10,273 nucleotides of DNA from Pseudomonadota bacterium (lineage in GTDB: Bacteria; Pseudomonadota; Gammaproteobacteria; Acidithiobacillales; Acidithiobacillaceae): the NCBI GenBank assembly GCA_021827445.1, contig JAKAVW010000083.1, positions 1 through 10,273 on the forward strand, written 5' to 3'. The notes beneath the pieces were generated by a model. That model saw nothing but the letters and a program-made list of their open reading frames with translations, was not told the DNA's origin and ran no database searches. Shown here one piece after another: positions 1 through 6,896 of the stretch; position 1 is the first letter of the stretch; each line of letters begins with the position of its first letter. The translations under genes and the position numbers were made by a program.

Positions 1-1385
1 TTCATCACTTCCAGATGGCTGGTGAGCAGCGTGCAGGATTTGGCCGCCAGCAAAGCCTCCGCCACCGCCTGGGCTAGTGCGCCCCCCTCCCGTGGATCGG
101 TGCCATTGCCCAGCTCATCAAGGAGCACGAGACTGTGGGCATCGGCATGCTCCAGCACTTCCTGCAAACGCTGCACCTGCGCCGAAAAGGTAGAAAGATC
201 CGTGTGAATATCCTGGGCATCACCGATGACCGCAAAGCACTTTCGGAAATAACCCAGAGTGCCTTCCGCCGTCACCGGCAACCCCATATACGCCATCAGA
301 TGATTGAGCCCCACCGCTTTCAGGGTGGCCGTCTTGCCACCGGTATTGGGGCCGGTAATCACCAGTTGGTGCGCGTCCGCCCCGAGATGTACCGAGTTAC
401 CCACAACCTGCCCCGGATGACGCAGGCAGAGTAGCGGATGGCGCAGGGCCTGCAGATCAAACGCCGCTACAACGCCCACCTTGGGCAAAATCCCGCCATA
501 GGCATTACCCAGTTCCAGCCCCGCCCGTGCCCCATCCAGGCGACCCATATACCGCAAGGCCGCAACGATGCCCGGCACCTCTTCCCCAACCGCCGCGCTC
601 AGGGCACGGAGAATACGCTCCTGCTCCTGCAACTCGGCACGCCGGTCCTGAACCAGTTGATTATTCAGCTCAACGGCAGCCAGCGGTTCCACAAAAAGGG
701 TTTCACCACTGGCCGAGCGGTCATGAATGATCGCTTTGATGCGCCCTTTATGACTGGTCTTGAGCGGCAACACGTAACGCTCATTGCGCTGCACGATGAC
801 CTGATCCTGCCAGTATTCCTGCCAGTCAGGATTGCGCAGAACGCTCTGCAAGAAACGCTGCAATTCGCCGCGGCTGGCCCGCAGGCGCTGACGCAGAAGC
901 GCGAGGTCAGAGCTGGCTGTGTCGAGGATCTCGCCCTCCTCATCCAACGCCATGTTGAGGCTGCGCGACAAAGCCACCGGCGGATCAAGCTCAGCCGCCA
1001 GCCCAGTCAGGGCATCCTCGGTCTGACGCAAGGCTACGGCGTAGTCTTTCTGTGCCATCAGCACATTGAGCACCGCGCGCAAATCCCGCCCGCTAAGCAC
1101 GGCTCCAGGGCGCTGGGCCAGATCCAGCAGGATATTTACATCGGGAAGATCAACGACAGGGAGAGAAAAACCGGCGGCAATACGCTGGGACAGCCACTGC
1201 GACCAGTTCAGACGATCATGAATTTCCGCGAGCGTCACCCAAGGAGTAGTCGCCATAACATATCTGCGACCATAGATATGGCTACAATGCTGTGACCACG
1301 CGCTCCGCATATCACTGGCATCCAGGGCCTGCCAGAAGCTGTTCTGCCAAGGGATAATCCCGGCCGCAGCAGCGTCCTCGTCCAT
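1..1385 (-). CDS. mutS2: MutS2 family ATPase (partial, 3' end off the left edge)
   Basis: MutS2 proteins are MutS-like dimeric ATPases that bind branched DNA or stalled, collided ribosomes; they do not act in classical mismatch repair. About 461 residues are visible. The N-terminal and core region is followed by a coiled/clamp region (around residues 150-290). The ABC-type ATPase then begins, with Walker A GPNTGGKT at residues 345-352 (bases 330-353) and a Walker B/signature stretch LVLLDELGNGTDP near residue 418 (bases 91-132). The switch-His region TSHLEVM sits at the window edge. The C-terminal remainder, including any Smr nuclease domain, lies outside. The ATG at 1385 shares its A with the yqeY stop (TGATG), so translation is probably coupled; no independent Shine-Dalgarno is evident. 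The position of Walker A is normal for MutS2, so the N-terminus looks complete, although its first 30 or so residues are poorly conserved. Confidence 0.93.
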   Translation of the reverse strand, partial: MDEDAAAAGIIPWQNSFWQALDASDMRSAWSQHCSHIYGRRYVMATTPWVTLAEIHDRLNWSQWLSQRIAAGFSLPVVDLPDVNILLDLAQRPGAVLSGRDLRAVLNVLMAQKDYAVALRQTEDALTGLAAELDPPVALSRSLNMALDEEGEILDTASSDLALLRQRLRASRGELQRFLQSVLRNPDWQEYWQDQVIVQRNERYVLPLKTSHKGRIKAIIHDRSASGETLFVEPLAAVELNNQLVQDRRAELQEQERILRALSAAVGEEVPGIVAALRYMGRLDGARAGLELGNAYGGILPKVGVVAAFDLQALRHPLLCLRHPGQVVGNSVHLGADAHQLVITGPNTGGKTATLKAVGLNHLMAYMGLPVTAEGTLGYFRKCFAVIGDAQDIHTDLSTFSAQVQRLQEVLEHADAHSLVLLDELGNGTDPREGGALAQAVAEALLAAKSCTLLTSHLEVM

Positions 1386-1831
1386 CAAATGCTAAGGCGG
1401 GCCTTTACTTTTTCCGCCACCGCGGCCATGTCCGCACGTCCCTGCATCTGCGGGCGCAAGGCGGTAAGTACCTTACCCATATCTTTGGGACCGCTGGCCG
1501 CTACAGCCGTCATCGTCTCGGCAATCAGCCCATCAATCTCTGCAGACGACAGAGCCTCCGGCAGATAGACCGCGAGAAAAACGATTTCTGACTCTTCCTT
1601 TTGCGCCAGGTCAGGACGGTTACCCGCGACAAATTGACTGGCAGAATCCTTGCGCTGCTTGATCAGCTTATCCACGATGCTCAACGCTTCGGTATCATCA
1701 AGCTCACGGCGCTCATCAATTTCGCGCTGTTTGATCGCCGCCAGAAGCATACGAATGGTCACCAGACGCTCGGCTTCCCGGGCACGCATGGCCGACTTCA
1801 TATCTTCCTGGAGGCGTTCGCGCAGTGTCAT
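1385..1831 (-). CDS. yqeY: YqeY/GatB-like domain protein
   Basis: This is a 148-residue protein matching the YqeY family, small helical proteins related to the C-terminal tRNA-binding tail domain of GatB. Recognisable family stretches are the N-terminal MTLRERLQEDMKSAMRAREA, the RLVTIRMLLAAIK helix, the middle LIKQRKDSASQF segment, YLPEALS, and a C-terminal GPKDMGKVLTAL-PQMQGRADM motif. Length is standard for the family. The gene is the middle member of rpsU-yqeY-mutS2: its ATG at 1831 overlaps the rpsU stop and its TGA overlaps the mutS2 start, both as TGATG. YqeY commonly follows rpsU in proteobacteria. A role around tRNA or aminoacyl-tRNA is suspected from the fold, but the exact function is not established. 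Confidence 0.95.
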   Translation of the reverse strand: MTLRERLQEDMKSAMRAREAERLVTIRMLLAAIKQREIDERRELDDTEALSIVDKLIKQRKDSASQFVAGNRPDLAQKEESEIVFLAVYLPEALSSAEIDGLIAETMTAVAASGPKDMGKVLTALRPQMQGRADMAAVAEKVKARLSI

Positions 1832-2046
1832 CAGTAGAGCCGGACCAAACGCATGGACTGGCGACGCATACGCTTCAAGGAACGCTTGCGGGCAGCAGCG
1901 GCCTTGCGCTTGCGCTCTTCCGTGGGCTTTTCGTAGAACTCACGACGTCGCACTTCGGTAAGGACGCCCGCTTTTTCACAGGAACGTTTGAAACGCCGCA
2001 GCGCAACTTCGAAGGGCTCATTTTCTTTGACGCGAACAGTTGGCAT
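1831..2046 (-). CDS. rpsU: 30S ribosomal protein bS21
   Basis: A 71-residue basic protein that matches E. coli bS21 closely in sequence and length: ENEPFEVALRRFKRSCEKAG is followed by EVRRREFYEKPTEERKRK and a lysine/arginine-rich C-terminal helix ending in RLY. bS21 sits on the 30S platform near the anti-Shine-Dalgarno region and aids initiation. An in-frame upstream ATG exists at 2121, but it lies at the promoter -35 and would add an unrelated 25-residue hydrophobic leader, so the ATG at 2046 is chosen. A purine-rich AGAGG lies a little far (about 13 bases) upstream of that start. It is the first gene of the operon, about 40 bases downstream of the predicted transcription start, and its stop overlaps the yqeY start. 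Confidence 0.97.
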   Translation of the reverse strand: MPTVRVKENEPFEVALRRFKRSCEKAGVLTEVRRREFYEKPTEERKRKAAAARKRSLKRMRRQSMRLVRLY

Positions 2047-2092
2047 AGAAGGATTCCGACCTCTTTGGATAAGGACAACAAGAAAGGGCGGG

Positions 2093-2121
2093 ATTATAGG
2101 CAGATCAAGGGACATAGTCAA
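2093..2121 (-). promoter_or_regulatory. Predicted sigma-70 promoter of rpsU-yqeY-mutS2
   Basis: Read on the minus strand, TTGACT (2121-2116) and a perfect TATAAT (2098-2093) are separated by exactly 17 bases, giving a near-consensus housekeeping promoter. The predicted start near 2086 leaves a leader of about 40 nt before the rpsU ATG. This strength fits a ribosomal protein gene. Confidence 0.8.
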
Positions 2122-2223
2122 AAAACCCTGGCCACCCGTGAATACACCTCAGCTAAGTGCACTATTTTTCGCGATGCTGGCAGCGCTCTGTTGCTAAAAT
2201 CACAAAATACTCGTTGCAGACCC

Positions 2224-2254
2224 TTGACAGGCAGATCAAAAAGAATGCTAATAT
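2224..2254 (+). promoter_or_regulatory. Predicted promoter of the RpoS-like sigma gene
   Basis: A perfect TTGACA lies at 2224-2229. The -10 is ambiguous: GCTAAT at 2247-2252 gives a 17-base spacer, while TAATAT at 2249-2254 is preceded by a TGC extended -10 with a 19-base spacer. Transcription would begin near 2260, leaving an AT-rich leader of about 70 nt before the ATG at 2334. It is divergent from the rpsU promoter, with about 100 bases between the two -35 elements. Confidence 0.65.
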
Positions 2255-2333
2255 GGGGACAGTGAAACTCCTGTTAAATTATATTATTAGATTACAATGT
2301 TGCGACACTTTGTGATCAACGCAAGAGGCCAAA

Positions 2334-3197
2334 ATGTACACTGAAGCTAGGGAATTAAGGGATTCAGACATTCCTGACATGGGTCCCGCCATTGATCCGC
2401 CGCCTCTTGATGATTTTATAGACGACGAAAACAGTGGACCGTTTCTCAGTCAAAAGCAGGAACTGCAACTCATCCATCGCCTGCGTCAGGGTGACGAATG
2501 CGCTCGCGCCACCCTCATCTCTGCCCACATGCCCCTGGTGAGAGCGGTCGCCCGGGGTTATCGCAACAAAGGACTCAGTCAGGAGGACCTCCTTCAAGAA
2601 GGATATATGGGCCTGCTGCGAGCCGCCGACCGATTTCAGGAAGGGCTCGGAACACGCTTTTCCAGCTATGCGACCTGGTGGATTCGTGAGGCCATGCAAC
2701 GGGCACTCATCCGCTCTCGCTTCATACGCCTGCCTGACTATCTTGCCAAGTCCCTGCACGCTTATATGCAGCGCGGAGAGGAAGAAGACAGCAGCACCGA
2801 CGTGCGCCGCGAGCAGCGCCGCGAAGCTCTTGGGGTGCGCGAGAGCACCATGCGCGCGCTGGATTTTGCCGACATTCGGGTCTTCTCTCTCGACGAAGAA
2901 ATATCCGACGGGCCAAGTCGTATCGAACAGGTGGTCGGCGACATTGCCGGTCCTGATAGCGAATACGACCGTGACGCCATCTGCAAAGCGCTGCGCTGGC
3001 ATCTAGCGGAACTCAACGAAAAGCAGAGGGAGGTCATGGTGTTTCGCTACGGCATGCATGGCGATGCACCCATGACCCTGGAAGCCGTCGCTGAACGGAT
3101 GGGTGTCAGCCGCGAGGCGGTAAGGCAATTGCAGGTACGGGCCCTGATCCGCCTGCGTCAGTCATTGAGTGATAGTGGCTGGGGAGGAGGTGCCTGA
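2334..3197 (+). CDS. RpoS-like sigma-70 family RNA polymerase sigma factor
   Basis: This 287-residue protein directs RNA polymerase to promoters. Region 1.1 is absent and a shortened region 1.2 lies at about residues 36-55. Region 2 follows: LSQEDLLQEGYMGLLRAADRF (81-101), then the -10 recognition/melting helix with FSSYATWWIREAMQRAL (109-125), including the Trp115-Trp116 pair, and RFIRLP (129-134). Region 3 is abbreviated. Region 4 carries LNEKQREVMVFRYGM (227-241) and the helix-turn-helix TLEAVAERMGVSREAVRQLQ (248-267). The IRLP...K motif and the LxELNxKQREV...REAVRQ-Q pattern resemble RpoS (group 2). The RpoH box expected after region 2.4 is missing, so RpoH is unlikely. The start is supported by AAGAGG at 2323-2328, 5 bases before ATG. 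The last 40 bases overlap the 3' end of rdgB on the other strand. The exact group (RpoS versus lineage-specific) is inferred. Confidence 0.88.
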   Translation: MYTEARELRDSDIPDMGPAIDPPPLDDFIDDENSGPFLSQKQELQLIHRLRQGDECARATLISAHMPLVRAVARGYRNKGLSQEDLLQEGYMGLLRAADRFQEGLGTRFSSYATWWIREAMQRALIRSRFIRLPDYLAKSLHAYMQRGEEEDSSTDVRREQRREALGVRESTMRALDFADIRVFSLDEEISDGPSRIEQVVGDIAGPDSEYDRDAICKALRWHLAELNEKQREVMVFRYGMHGDAPMTLEAVAERMGVSREAVRQLQVRALIRLRQSLSDSGWGGGA

Positions 3198-3787
3198 CGT
3201 TCCGCTAGTAGTTCCAGCAGCCGGCGTAGCGCCAACGCACGATGGCTGCAAGCGTTTTTTTCTTCCAGACTCCACTGCGCCGCGCTGCGCAGCCCGCCTG
3301 CGGGCCAAAATAGCGGGTCGTACCCAAACCCCCCACCCCCGGCAGAATGCTCACCAATAATTCCCCGCCAGAAACCCTGGGCCACCAGGGGCGAGGGGTC
3401 GGCGGCAGATTCCAGAAAGACCATACAAGTCACATAATAAGCAGCACGGGCCGCTCCCCGCGCGCCCGCCAGCATCGTCAGCAGCTTGGCATTGTTGGTG
3501 GCGGCACTAGCCTCTGGACCCGCATAGCGCGCGGAGTAAAGGCCGGGCGCCCCTTGCAGGTAAGGCACGCAAAGCCCGGAATCTTCGGCGAGCGTCGCCA
3601 TACCACCTTGTGAGGCGGCATGGCGCGCCTTGAGCAACGCATTTTCGACAAAGGTAGACCCCGTTTCTGCAATACTGGAAATACCCAGCTCCGTTTGACC
3701 GACCACCGCAAAGCCATGGGCAGCGAGCACCGGCTGCAACTCACGCACCTTACCCGCGTTACCGGTGGCCAGCAGCAAGGGTGTCAT
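3158..3787 (-). CDS. rdgB: RdgB/HAM1 family non-canonical purine NTP pyrophosphatase
   Basis: This enzyme hydrolyses ITP, dITP and XTP to monophosphate plus pyrophosphate and so keeps deaminated purines out of DNA and RNA. The 209-residue protein has the family landmarks in order: TGNAGK (residues 8-13) for triphosphate binding, ENALLKARHA (49-58), the catalytic-region EDSGL with Asp69, PGLYSARYAG (81-90), GGFGYDPLF (152-160), and KNACSHR (177-183). Cys180 replaces the more usual Ile or Met. The ATG at 3787 is preferred: it forms an ATGA overlap with the rph stop, has GGAAG (3799-3795) 7 bases upstream, and aligns with the normal N-terminus. A GTG at 3805 would add six residues. It is the second gene of an rph-rdgB operon. 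The Pro-rich tail after residue 198 is extra to the fold and is where the gene overlaps the sigma factor gene. Confidence 0.95.
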   Translation of the reverse strand: MTPLLLATGNAGKVRELQPVLAAHGFAVVGQTELGISSIAETGSTFVENALLKARHAASQGGMATLAEDSGLCVPYLQGAPGLYSARYAGPEASAATNNAKLLTMLAGARGAARAAYYVTCMVFLESAADPSPLVAQGFWRGIIGEHSAGGGGFGYDPLFWPAGGLRSAAQWSLEEKNACSHRALALRRLLELLAERQAPPPQPLSLND

Positions 3788-4512
3788 GAACGGGCTTCCG
3801 GACACTCCTGATGCTGACGCGCCACTAATTCAGCGATTCCCCTGCGCGCCAGCCCCAGCATTTCGGTCATTTGTTCCGCACTGAATACCGCGCCCTCCGC
3901 AGTTCCCTGCACTTCTACAAACGCGCCGGCACCGGTCATCACCACATTCATATCCACGTCGGCATTACTGTCTTCGGCATAGTCGAGATCCAGCACCGCC
4001 TGTCCCTGGTAGATGCCCACCGAAACAGCCGCCACCCAGTCCCGCAAGGGATTTTTCTGAATCCGCCCTGCCGCACGCAGACGTTGCAGGGCATCGGCCA
4101 CCGCCAGACAAGCGCCGGTAATACTTGCAGTACGGGTCCCACCATCGGCCTGAAGCACGTCACAATCCACCCAGATGGTGCGCTCGCCCAAAGCCTGCAA
4201 ATCTACGGCCGCACGCAGACTACGGCCGATAAGACGTTGAATTTCGTGGGTGCGTCCACCGATGCGCCCCTTGGCAGATTCTCGCGCGACCCGCTCCCTG
4301 GTTGCACGCGGCAACATGCTATATTCCGCCGTCACCCACCCCTTGCCCGCACCGCGCAGAAAGGACGGCACCTTTTCTTCGACGCTGGCGGTACACAGCA
4401 CTTTGGTGTCGCCGCAGGCTATCAGCACCGAGCCTTCGGCATGTTTGGTAAAATTTCGGGTGACCTGTACCGGACGCAAGGCGTCAGCACTTCTTCCACT
4501 GGGACGTATCAT
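3784..4512 (-). CDS. rph: Ribonuclease PH
   Basis: RNase PH is a phosphorolytic 3'-5' exoribonuclease that trims tRNA 3' ends and acts on rRNA and structured RNA, working as a hexameric ring. The 242-residue protein is full length. Visible family features are RPSGRSADALRP at the start, TKHAEGSVLIACGDTKVLCTAS (22-43), GWVTAEYSMLPRAT (58-71), GGRTHEIQRLIGRSLRA (85-101), the phosphate-binding GGTRTASITGA (124-134) and a C-terminal DLDYAEDSNADVDMNVVMT with the conserved acidic residues, then EVQGTAEG. The ATG at 4512 gives the expected N-terminus. No good Shine-Dalgarno is visible and the predicted leader is only about 20 nt. It overlaps rdgB by 4 bases. Confidence 0.97.
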   Translation of the reverse strand: MIRPSGRSADALRPVQVTRNFTKHAEGSVLIACGDTKVLCTASVEEKVPSFLRGAGKGWVTAEYSMLPRATRERVARESAKGRIGGRTHEIQRLIGRSLRAAVDLQALGERTIWVDCDVLQADGGTRTASITGACLAVADALQRLRAAGRIQKNPLRDWVAAVSVGIYQGQAVLDLDYAEDSNADVDMNVVMTGAGAFVEVQGTAEGAVFSAEQMTEMLGLARRGIAELVARQHQECPEARS

Positions 4513-4539
4513 GGGAATACTCGTCGGAGGCTATGCTGC

Positions 4540-4569
4540 ATTATACTGCGAGGCGACAGCAGGATTCAA
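4540..4569 (-). promoter_or_regulatory. Predicted promoter of rph-rdgB
   Basis: On the minus strand, TTGAAT (4569-4564) and a perfect TATAAT (4545-4540) are separated by 18 bases. The start would be near 4533, about 20 bases before the rph ATG. Position and direction fit the rph-rdgB operon. Confidence 0.6.
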
Positions 4570-4603
4570 AACCCGGCACTGTCCCTCATCCCTCTTCCAC
4601 CCC

Positions 4604-4609
4604 TATAAT
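4604..4609 (+). promoter_or_regulatory. Candidate -10 element of the cNMP-binding-fold gene
   Basis: A perfect TATAAT lies about 33 bases before the ATG at 4642, in an A/T-rich patch. No convincing -35 is found 16-18 bases upstream (GTCCCT-like), so the promoter may depend on an activator or may be a chance match. It is back to back with the rph promoter, whose -35 lies about 35 bases away. Confidence 0.35.
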
Positions 4610-4641
4610 AATAAAAAATCCGCTTCCCAGAGGAACGCACC

Positions 4642-5136
4642 ATGCTTGGCATTGCCCACGTAGAAATCACCCAATTTCTCAAACAGCATCATCTGGCTCA
4701 GTCTCTGACCATCAGCGAAATTCAGACCCTTGCAGAGTATGTCACTCATGCCCAATTTCATGCGGATCAGGTGATTGCCGAATGGGGTACGCTAGGAGAG
4801 GCACTGTTCTTCTGCGTCAAGGGTGAAATGGCCATCGTTCACCACACCGCAGACGGCGATGAAGTAGAAGTAGTTCGGGTACGTGATGGGGAGATGGCTG
4901 GAGAAATGTCTTTTTTCGATCGTCAGCCGCGCAGTGCTCGCATCCTCGCCAAAAGTGACGATACCCAGGTGTTGGTCCTCACCCGCGCCCGCTATCAGCG
5001 CTTAAAGGTAGAGAAGCCTTACATTACGGTGAACATCCTGGAACAGGCCATCATCAGTCTCGACCACCTTTTCCGTAATCTTTCACAAGACTATACCGAT
5101 TTTTCCACCTATATTTACGGCAAGGGGAAACGTTAG
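4642..5136 (+). CDS. Stand-alone cyclic-nucleotide-binding-fold (CRP-like) protein without DNA-binding domain
   Basis: This 164-residue protein consists almost entirely of one cyclic nucleotide-binding beta-roll. A short N-terminal helix (residues 8-36) leads into the roll: AEWGTLGEALFFCVKGEMAI (46-65), then DGDEVEVVRVRDGEMAGEMSFFD (71-93) and QPRSARILA (95-103). The phosphate-binding cassette keeps Gly87-Glu88 and Arg97-Ser98-Ala99, the positions that contact cAMP or cGMP in CRP-type domains, so ligand binding is plausible. After residue 125 there is one helical segment (about 128-147) and a short tail; no winged helix-turn-helix follows, so it is not a CRP/FNR transcription factor. A sensor, adaptor or membrane-signalling partner role is inferred only. 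The start is supported by AGAGGA (4629-4634), 7 bases before ATG. It is monocistronic and converges on the LON-domain gene, which ends 9 bases away. Confidence 0.85.
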   Translation: MLGIAHVEITQFLKQHHLAQSLTISEIQTLAEYVTHAQFHADQVIAEWGTLGEALFFCVKGEMAIVHHTADGDEVEVVRVRDGEMAGEMSFFDRQPRSARILAKSDDTQVLVLTRARYQRLKVEKPYITVNILEQAIISLDHLFRNLSQDYTDFSTYIYGKGKR

Positions 5137-5145
5137 TATTTGTTC

Positions 5146-5700
5146 CTACGCGCCGCGCTGATTGAGTAGATCCATGATGCGGCGCAGTCGCTCCAGGGGA
5201 TCCTGAAGGAGAAGGAGTTGTTGCTTTTCTTCTGGAGAGGCGGGCAGTGCCTGCGCCAGAATCATGCCAGCGCTGCTGGCGTCCATCTCCGCGGCGAGAT
5301 CCTTGCCCACCAGCTCTCCAAGAATAGAAAGCAACACATCACTTTCGCGGCGCATGGGCACAATGGGTTCCGCGACCCAGCGATGAATGACCGCCACCGC
5401 CAAAGGTCCATCGTAACGCCAATCCTGGATGGTGAAACGCTCTTGCCCTTGAACCTGGATCTGGAGAACACCCGCCTCACCACCCCAGTCCACAATGCGC
5501 GCCAGAGTGCCCACCGGCTCCGGCCGGGCATGACCGTCACCACAAGGGTGGCTGAGGCAAATGCCAAAATCGCGGCCCTGCCGCAAGGAAGCACTGATCA
5601 TGTCCAGATAACGTGGCTCAAAAACACGCAGCCCCAATAATGCCTTGGGGAAAAGCACCGTTCGGAGTAAAAATAAGGGCGTCCAGTCCATTTTCGTCAC
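5146..5700 (-). CDS. LON substrate-binding domain protein
   Basis: This 184-residue protein corresponds to the N-terminal (substrate-recognition) domain of the Lon protease and lacks the AAA+ and Ser-Lys protease parts. The family signature is at the start: LFLLRTVLFPKALLGLRVFEPRYLDMI, where FP, FEPRY and the following helix are diagnostic. It continues with GTLARIVDW, LQIQVQGQERF and a helical C-terminal half ending in DPLERLRRIMDLL. Such proteins are common in proteobacteria and their role is not settled; adaptor or peptide binding is a guess. The GTG at 5700 is preferred because GAGGAA (5712-5707) lies 6 bases upstream; an ATG three codons in (5691) is an alternative. It is divergent from hemW with only 24 bases between start codons, so at least one promoter must lie inside the opposite gene. 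Confidence 0.9.
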   Translation of the reverse strand: MTKMDWTPLFLLRTVLFPKALLGLRVFEPRYLDMISASLRQGRDFGICLSHPCGDGHARPEPVGTLARIVDWGGEAGVLQIQVQGQERFTIQDWRYDGPLAVAVIHRWVAEPIVPMRRESDVLLSILGELVGKDLAAEMDASSAGMILAQALPASPEEKQQLLLLQDPLERLRRIMDLLNQRGA

Positions 5701-5724
5701 CTGTCGTTCCTCGCACGAGTATTC

Positions 5725-6882
5725 ATGAACCCCACCCTAAAACCATCTTCGTCATTTTCGCTCTATGTGCATCTGCCCTGGTGCAAAGCCAAGTGTCCCT
5801 ATTGCGATTTCAATTCCCATGCGACCGACCGTATTCCGGCAGAACGTTATCTGGCCGCGCTGCTCGCCGATCTGGATCGGGAACTGCCACGCATCTGGGG
5901 ACGTCGTGTACAGACTATTTTTATCGGTGGTGGCACCCCCAGCCTCTTTCCGCCAGAAATCATCGACCGCCTGCTCTCCGAGATCCGCGCCCGTCTGCGG
6001 CCCCTACCCGGTCTGGAAGTGACGCTGGAGGCCAACCCGGGAGCGATAGAAGCGGCCTCTTTCCGCGCCTTCCGGGAGACGGGCGTTACCCGGCTCTCGT
6101 TAGGCATTCAATCTTTCAGTGATGTCTTTCTGCAACGGCTCGGTCGCATTCACGATGCAGCGGCAGCCCGCCGCGCGGTGGAGCTCGCCATCGCCGCTGA
6201 ATTCGAGAGCTATAATCTCGATCTCATGTTTGCCCTGCCGGGGCAGGATCTCGCCGCTGCACGATCAGACCTGCAAACCGCACTGGACTATGCACCCCCT
6301 CACCTATCCCTCTACCAGCTCACCCTGGAGGCGGGAACCCCCTTTGCAAGCCACCCACCGGCAAGCCTCCCGGACAACGACCAGGCTGCCGACATGGAAA
6401 ATGCCCTGCGTCGGCAACTCCATGAAGCCGGACTGCCGCGCTACGAGATATCGGCCCACGCCCTGCCCGACCAACGCTGCCAGCACAATCGCAATTACTG
6501 GCTCTATGGCGACTACCTCGGCATCGGTGCCGGGGCACACGGCAAAATCACCCTGCCCGAAGGCATCTGGCGCAGCCGCAAACCCAGCCGTCCGGAAAGT
6601 TATATGGCCGACGCGCTGAGTGATGCCGACGCCATCGGCGACTATGAACCCGTTTTAATCGCCGACAGACCTTTCGAGTTCATGCTCAACGCTCTACGCC
6701 TGACGGATGGCTTCCCCATGGCATTATTCCCGGAACGCACCGGCCTGTCATGGCCGATGGTTCAGCCACAAATCCGCCGGGCCGAGCGCGATGGTTTAAT
6801 CGAAATCAAAGGAGAATCCCTACAACCCACTGCCCTCGGGCTCAATTTTTACAACAACCTCTGTGCGCGTTTTGTCCCGTGA
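5725..6882 (+). CDS. hemW: HemW, heme chaperone-type radical SAM protein
   Basis: This 385-residue member of the HemN/HemW radical SAM family was long annotated as oxygen-independent coproporphyrinogen III oxidase. The radical SAM cluster motif is at the N-terminus: YVHLPWCKAKCPYCDF, with Cys20, Cys24 and Cys27 binding the 4Fe-4S cluster. Phe29 sits where true HemN has a fourth Cys, which points to HemW (a heme-binding chaperone) instead of the oxidase. GGGTPSLF (68-75) is the SAM-binding glycine motif. A further motif, HNRNYWLYGDYLGIGAGAHG, is the family's HNxxYW block, and the C-terminal winged-helix region ends in LGLNFYNNL. The length is typical. ATG 5725 has only a weak CGAG upstream, but no in-frame start lies upstream. 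In many proteobacteria hemW follows rdgB; here rdgB is about 2 kb away on the opposite strand. Confidence 0.94.
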   Translation: MNPTLKPSSSFSLYVHLPWCKAKCPYCDFNSHATDRIPAERYLAALLADLDRELPRIWGRRVQTIFIGGGTPSLFPPEIIDRLLSEIRARLRPLPGLEVTLEANPGAIEAASFRAFRETGVTRLSLGIQSFSDVFLQRLGRIHDAAAARRAVELAIAAEFESYNLDLMFALPGQDLAAARSDLQTALDYAPPHLSLYQLTLEAGTPFASHPPASLPDNDQAADMENALRRQLHEAGLPRYEISAHALPDQRCQHNRNYWLYGDYLGIGAGAHGKITLPEGIWRSRKPSRPESYMADALSDADAIGDYEPVLIADRPFEFMLNALRLTDGFPMALFPERTGLSWPMVQPQIRRAERDGLIEIKGESLQPTALGLNFYNNLCARFVP

Positions 6883-6896
6883 CAATGCAATCCGTT

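Noticed and set aside
438..1295. A 285-codon open frame on the plus strand
   Set aside because: It lies antisense to mutS2, whose Walker A and Walker B motifs read clearly on the minus strand; the plus frame shows no family features.
2047..2121. A 25-codon N-terminal extension of rpsU from ATG 2121
   Set aside because: It spans the strong promoter itself, and bS21 homologues begin at the inner ATG.
2171..2186. Imperfect inverted repeat GCGATGC-TG-GCAGCGC between the divergent promoters, as terminator or operator
   Set aside because: The loop is 2 bases, there is one mismatch, no T-run follows on either strand, and there is no known motif.
3871..4608. A 245-codon plus-strand open frame
   Set aside because: Antisense shadow of rph, which is unmistakable on the minus strand.
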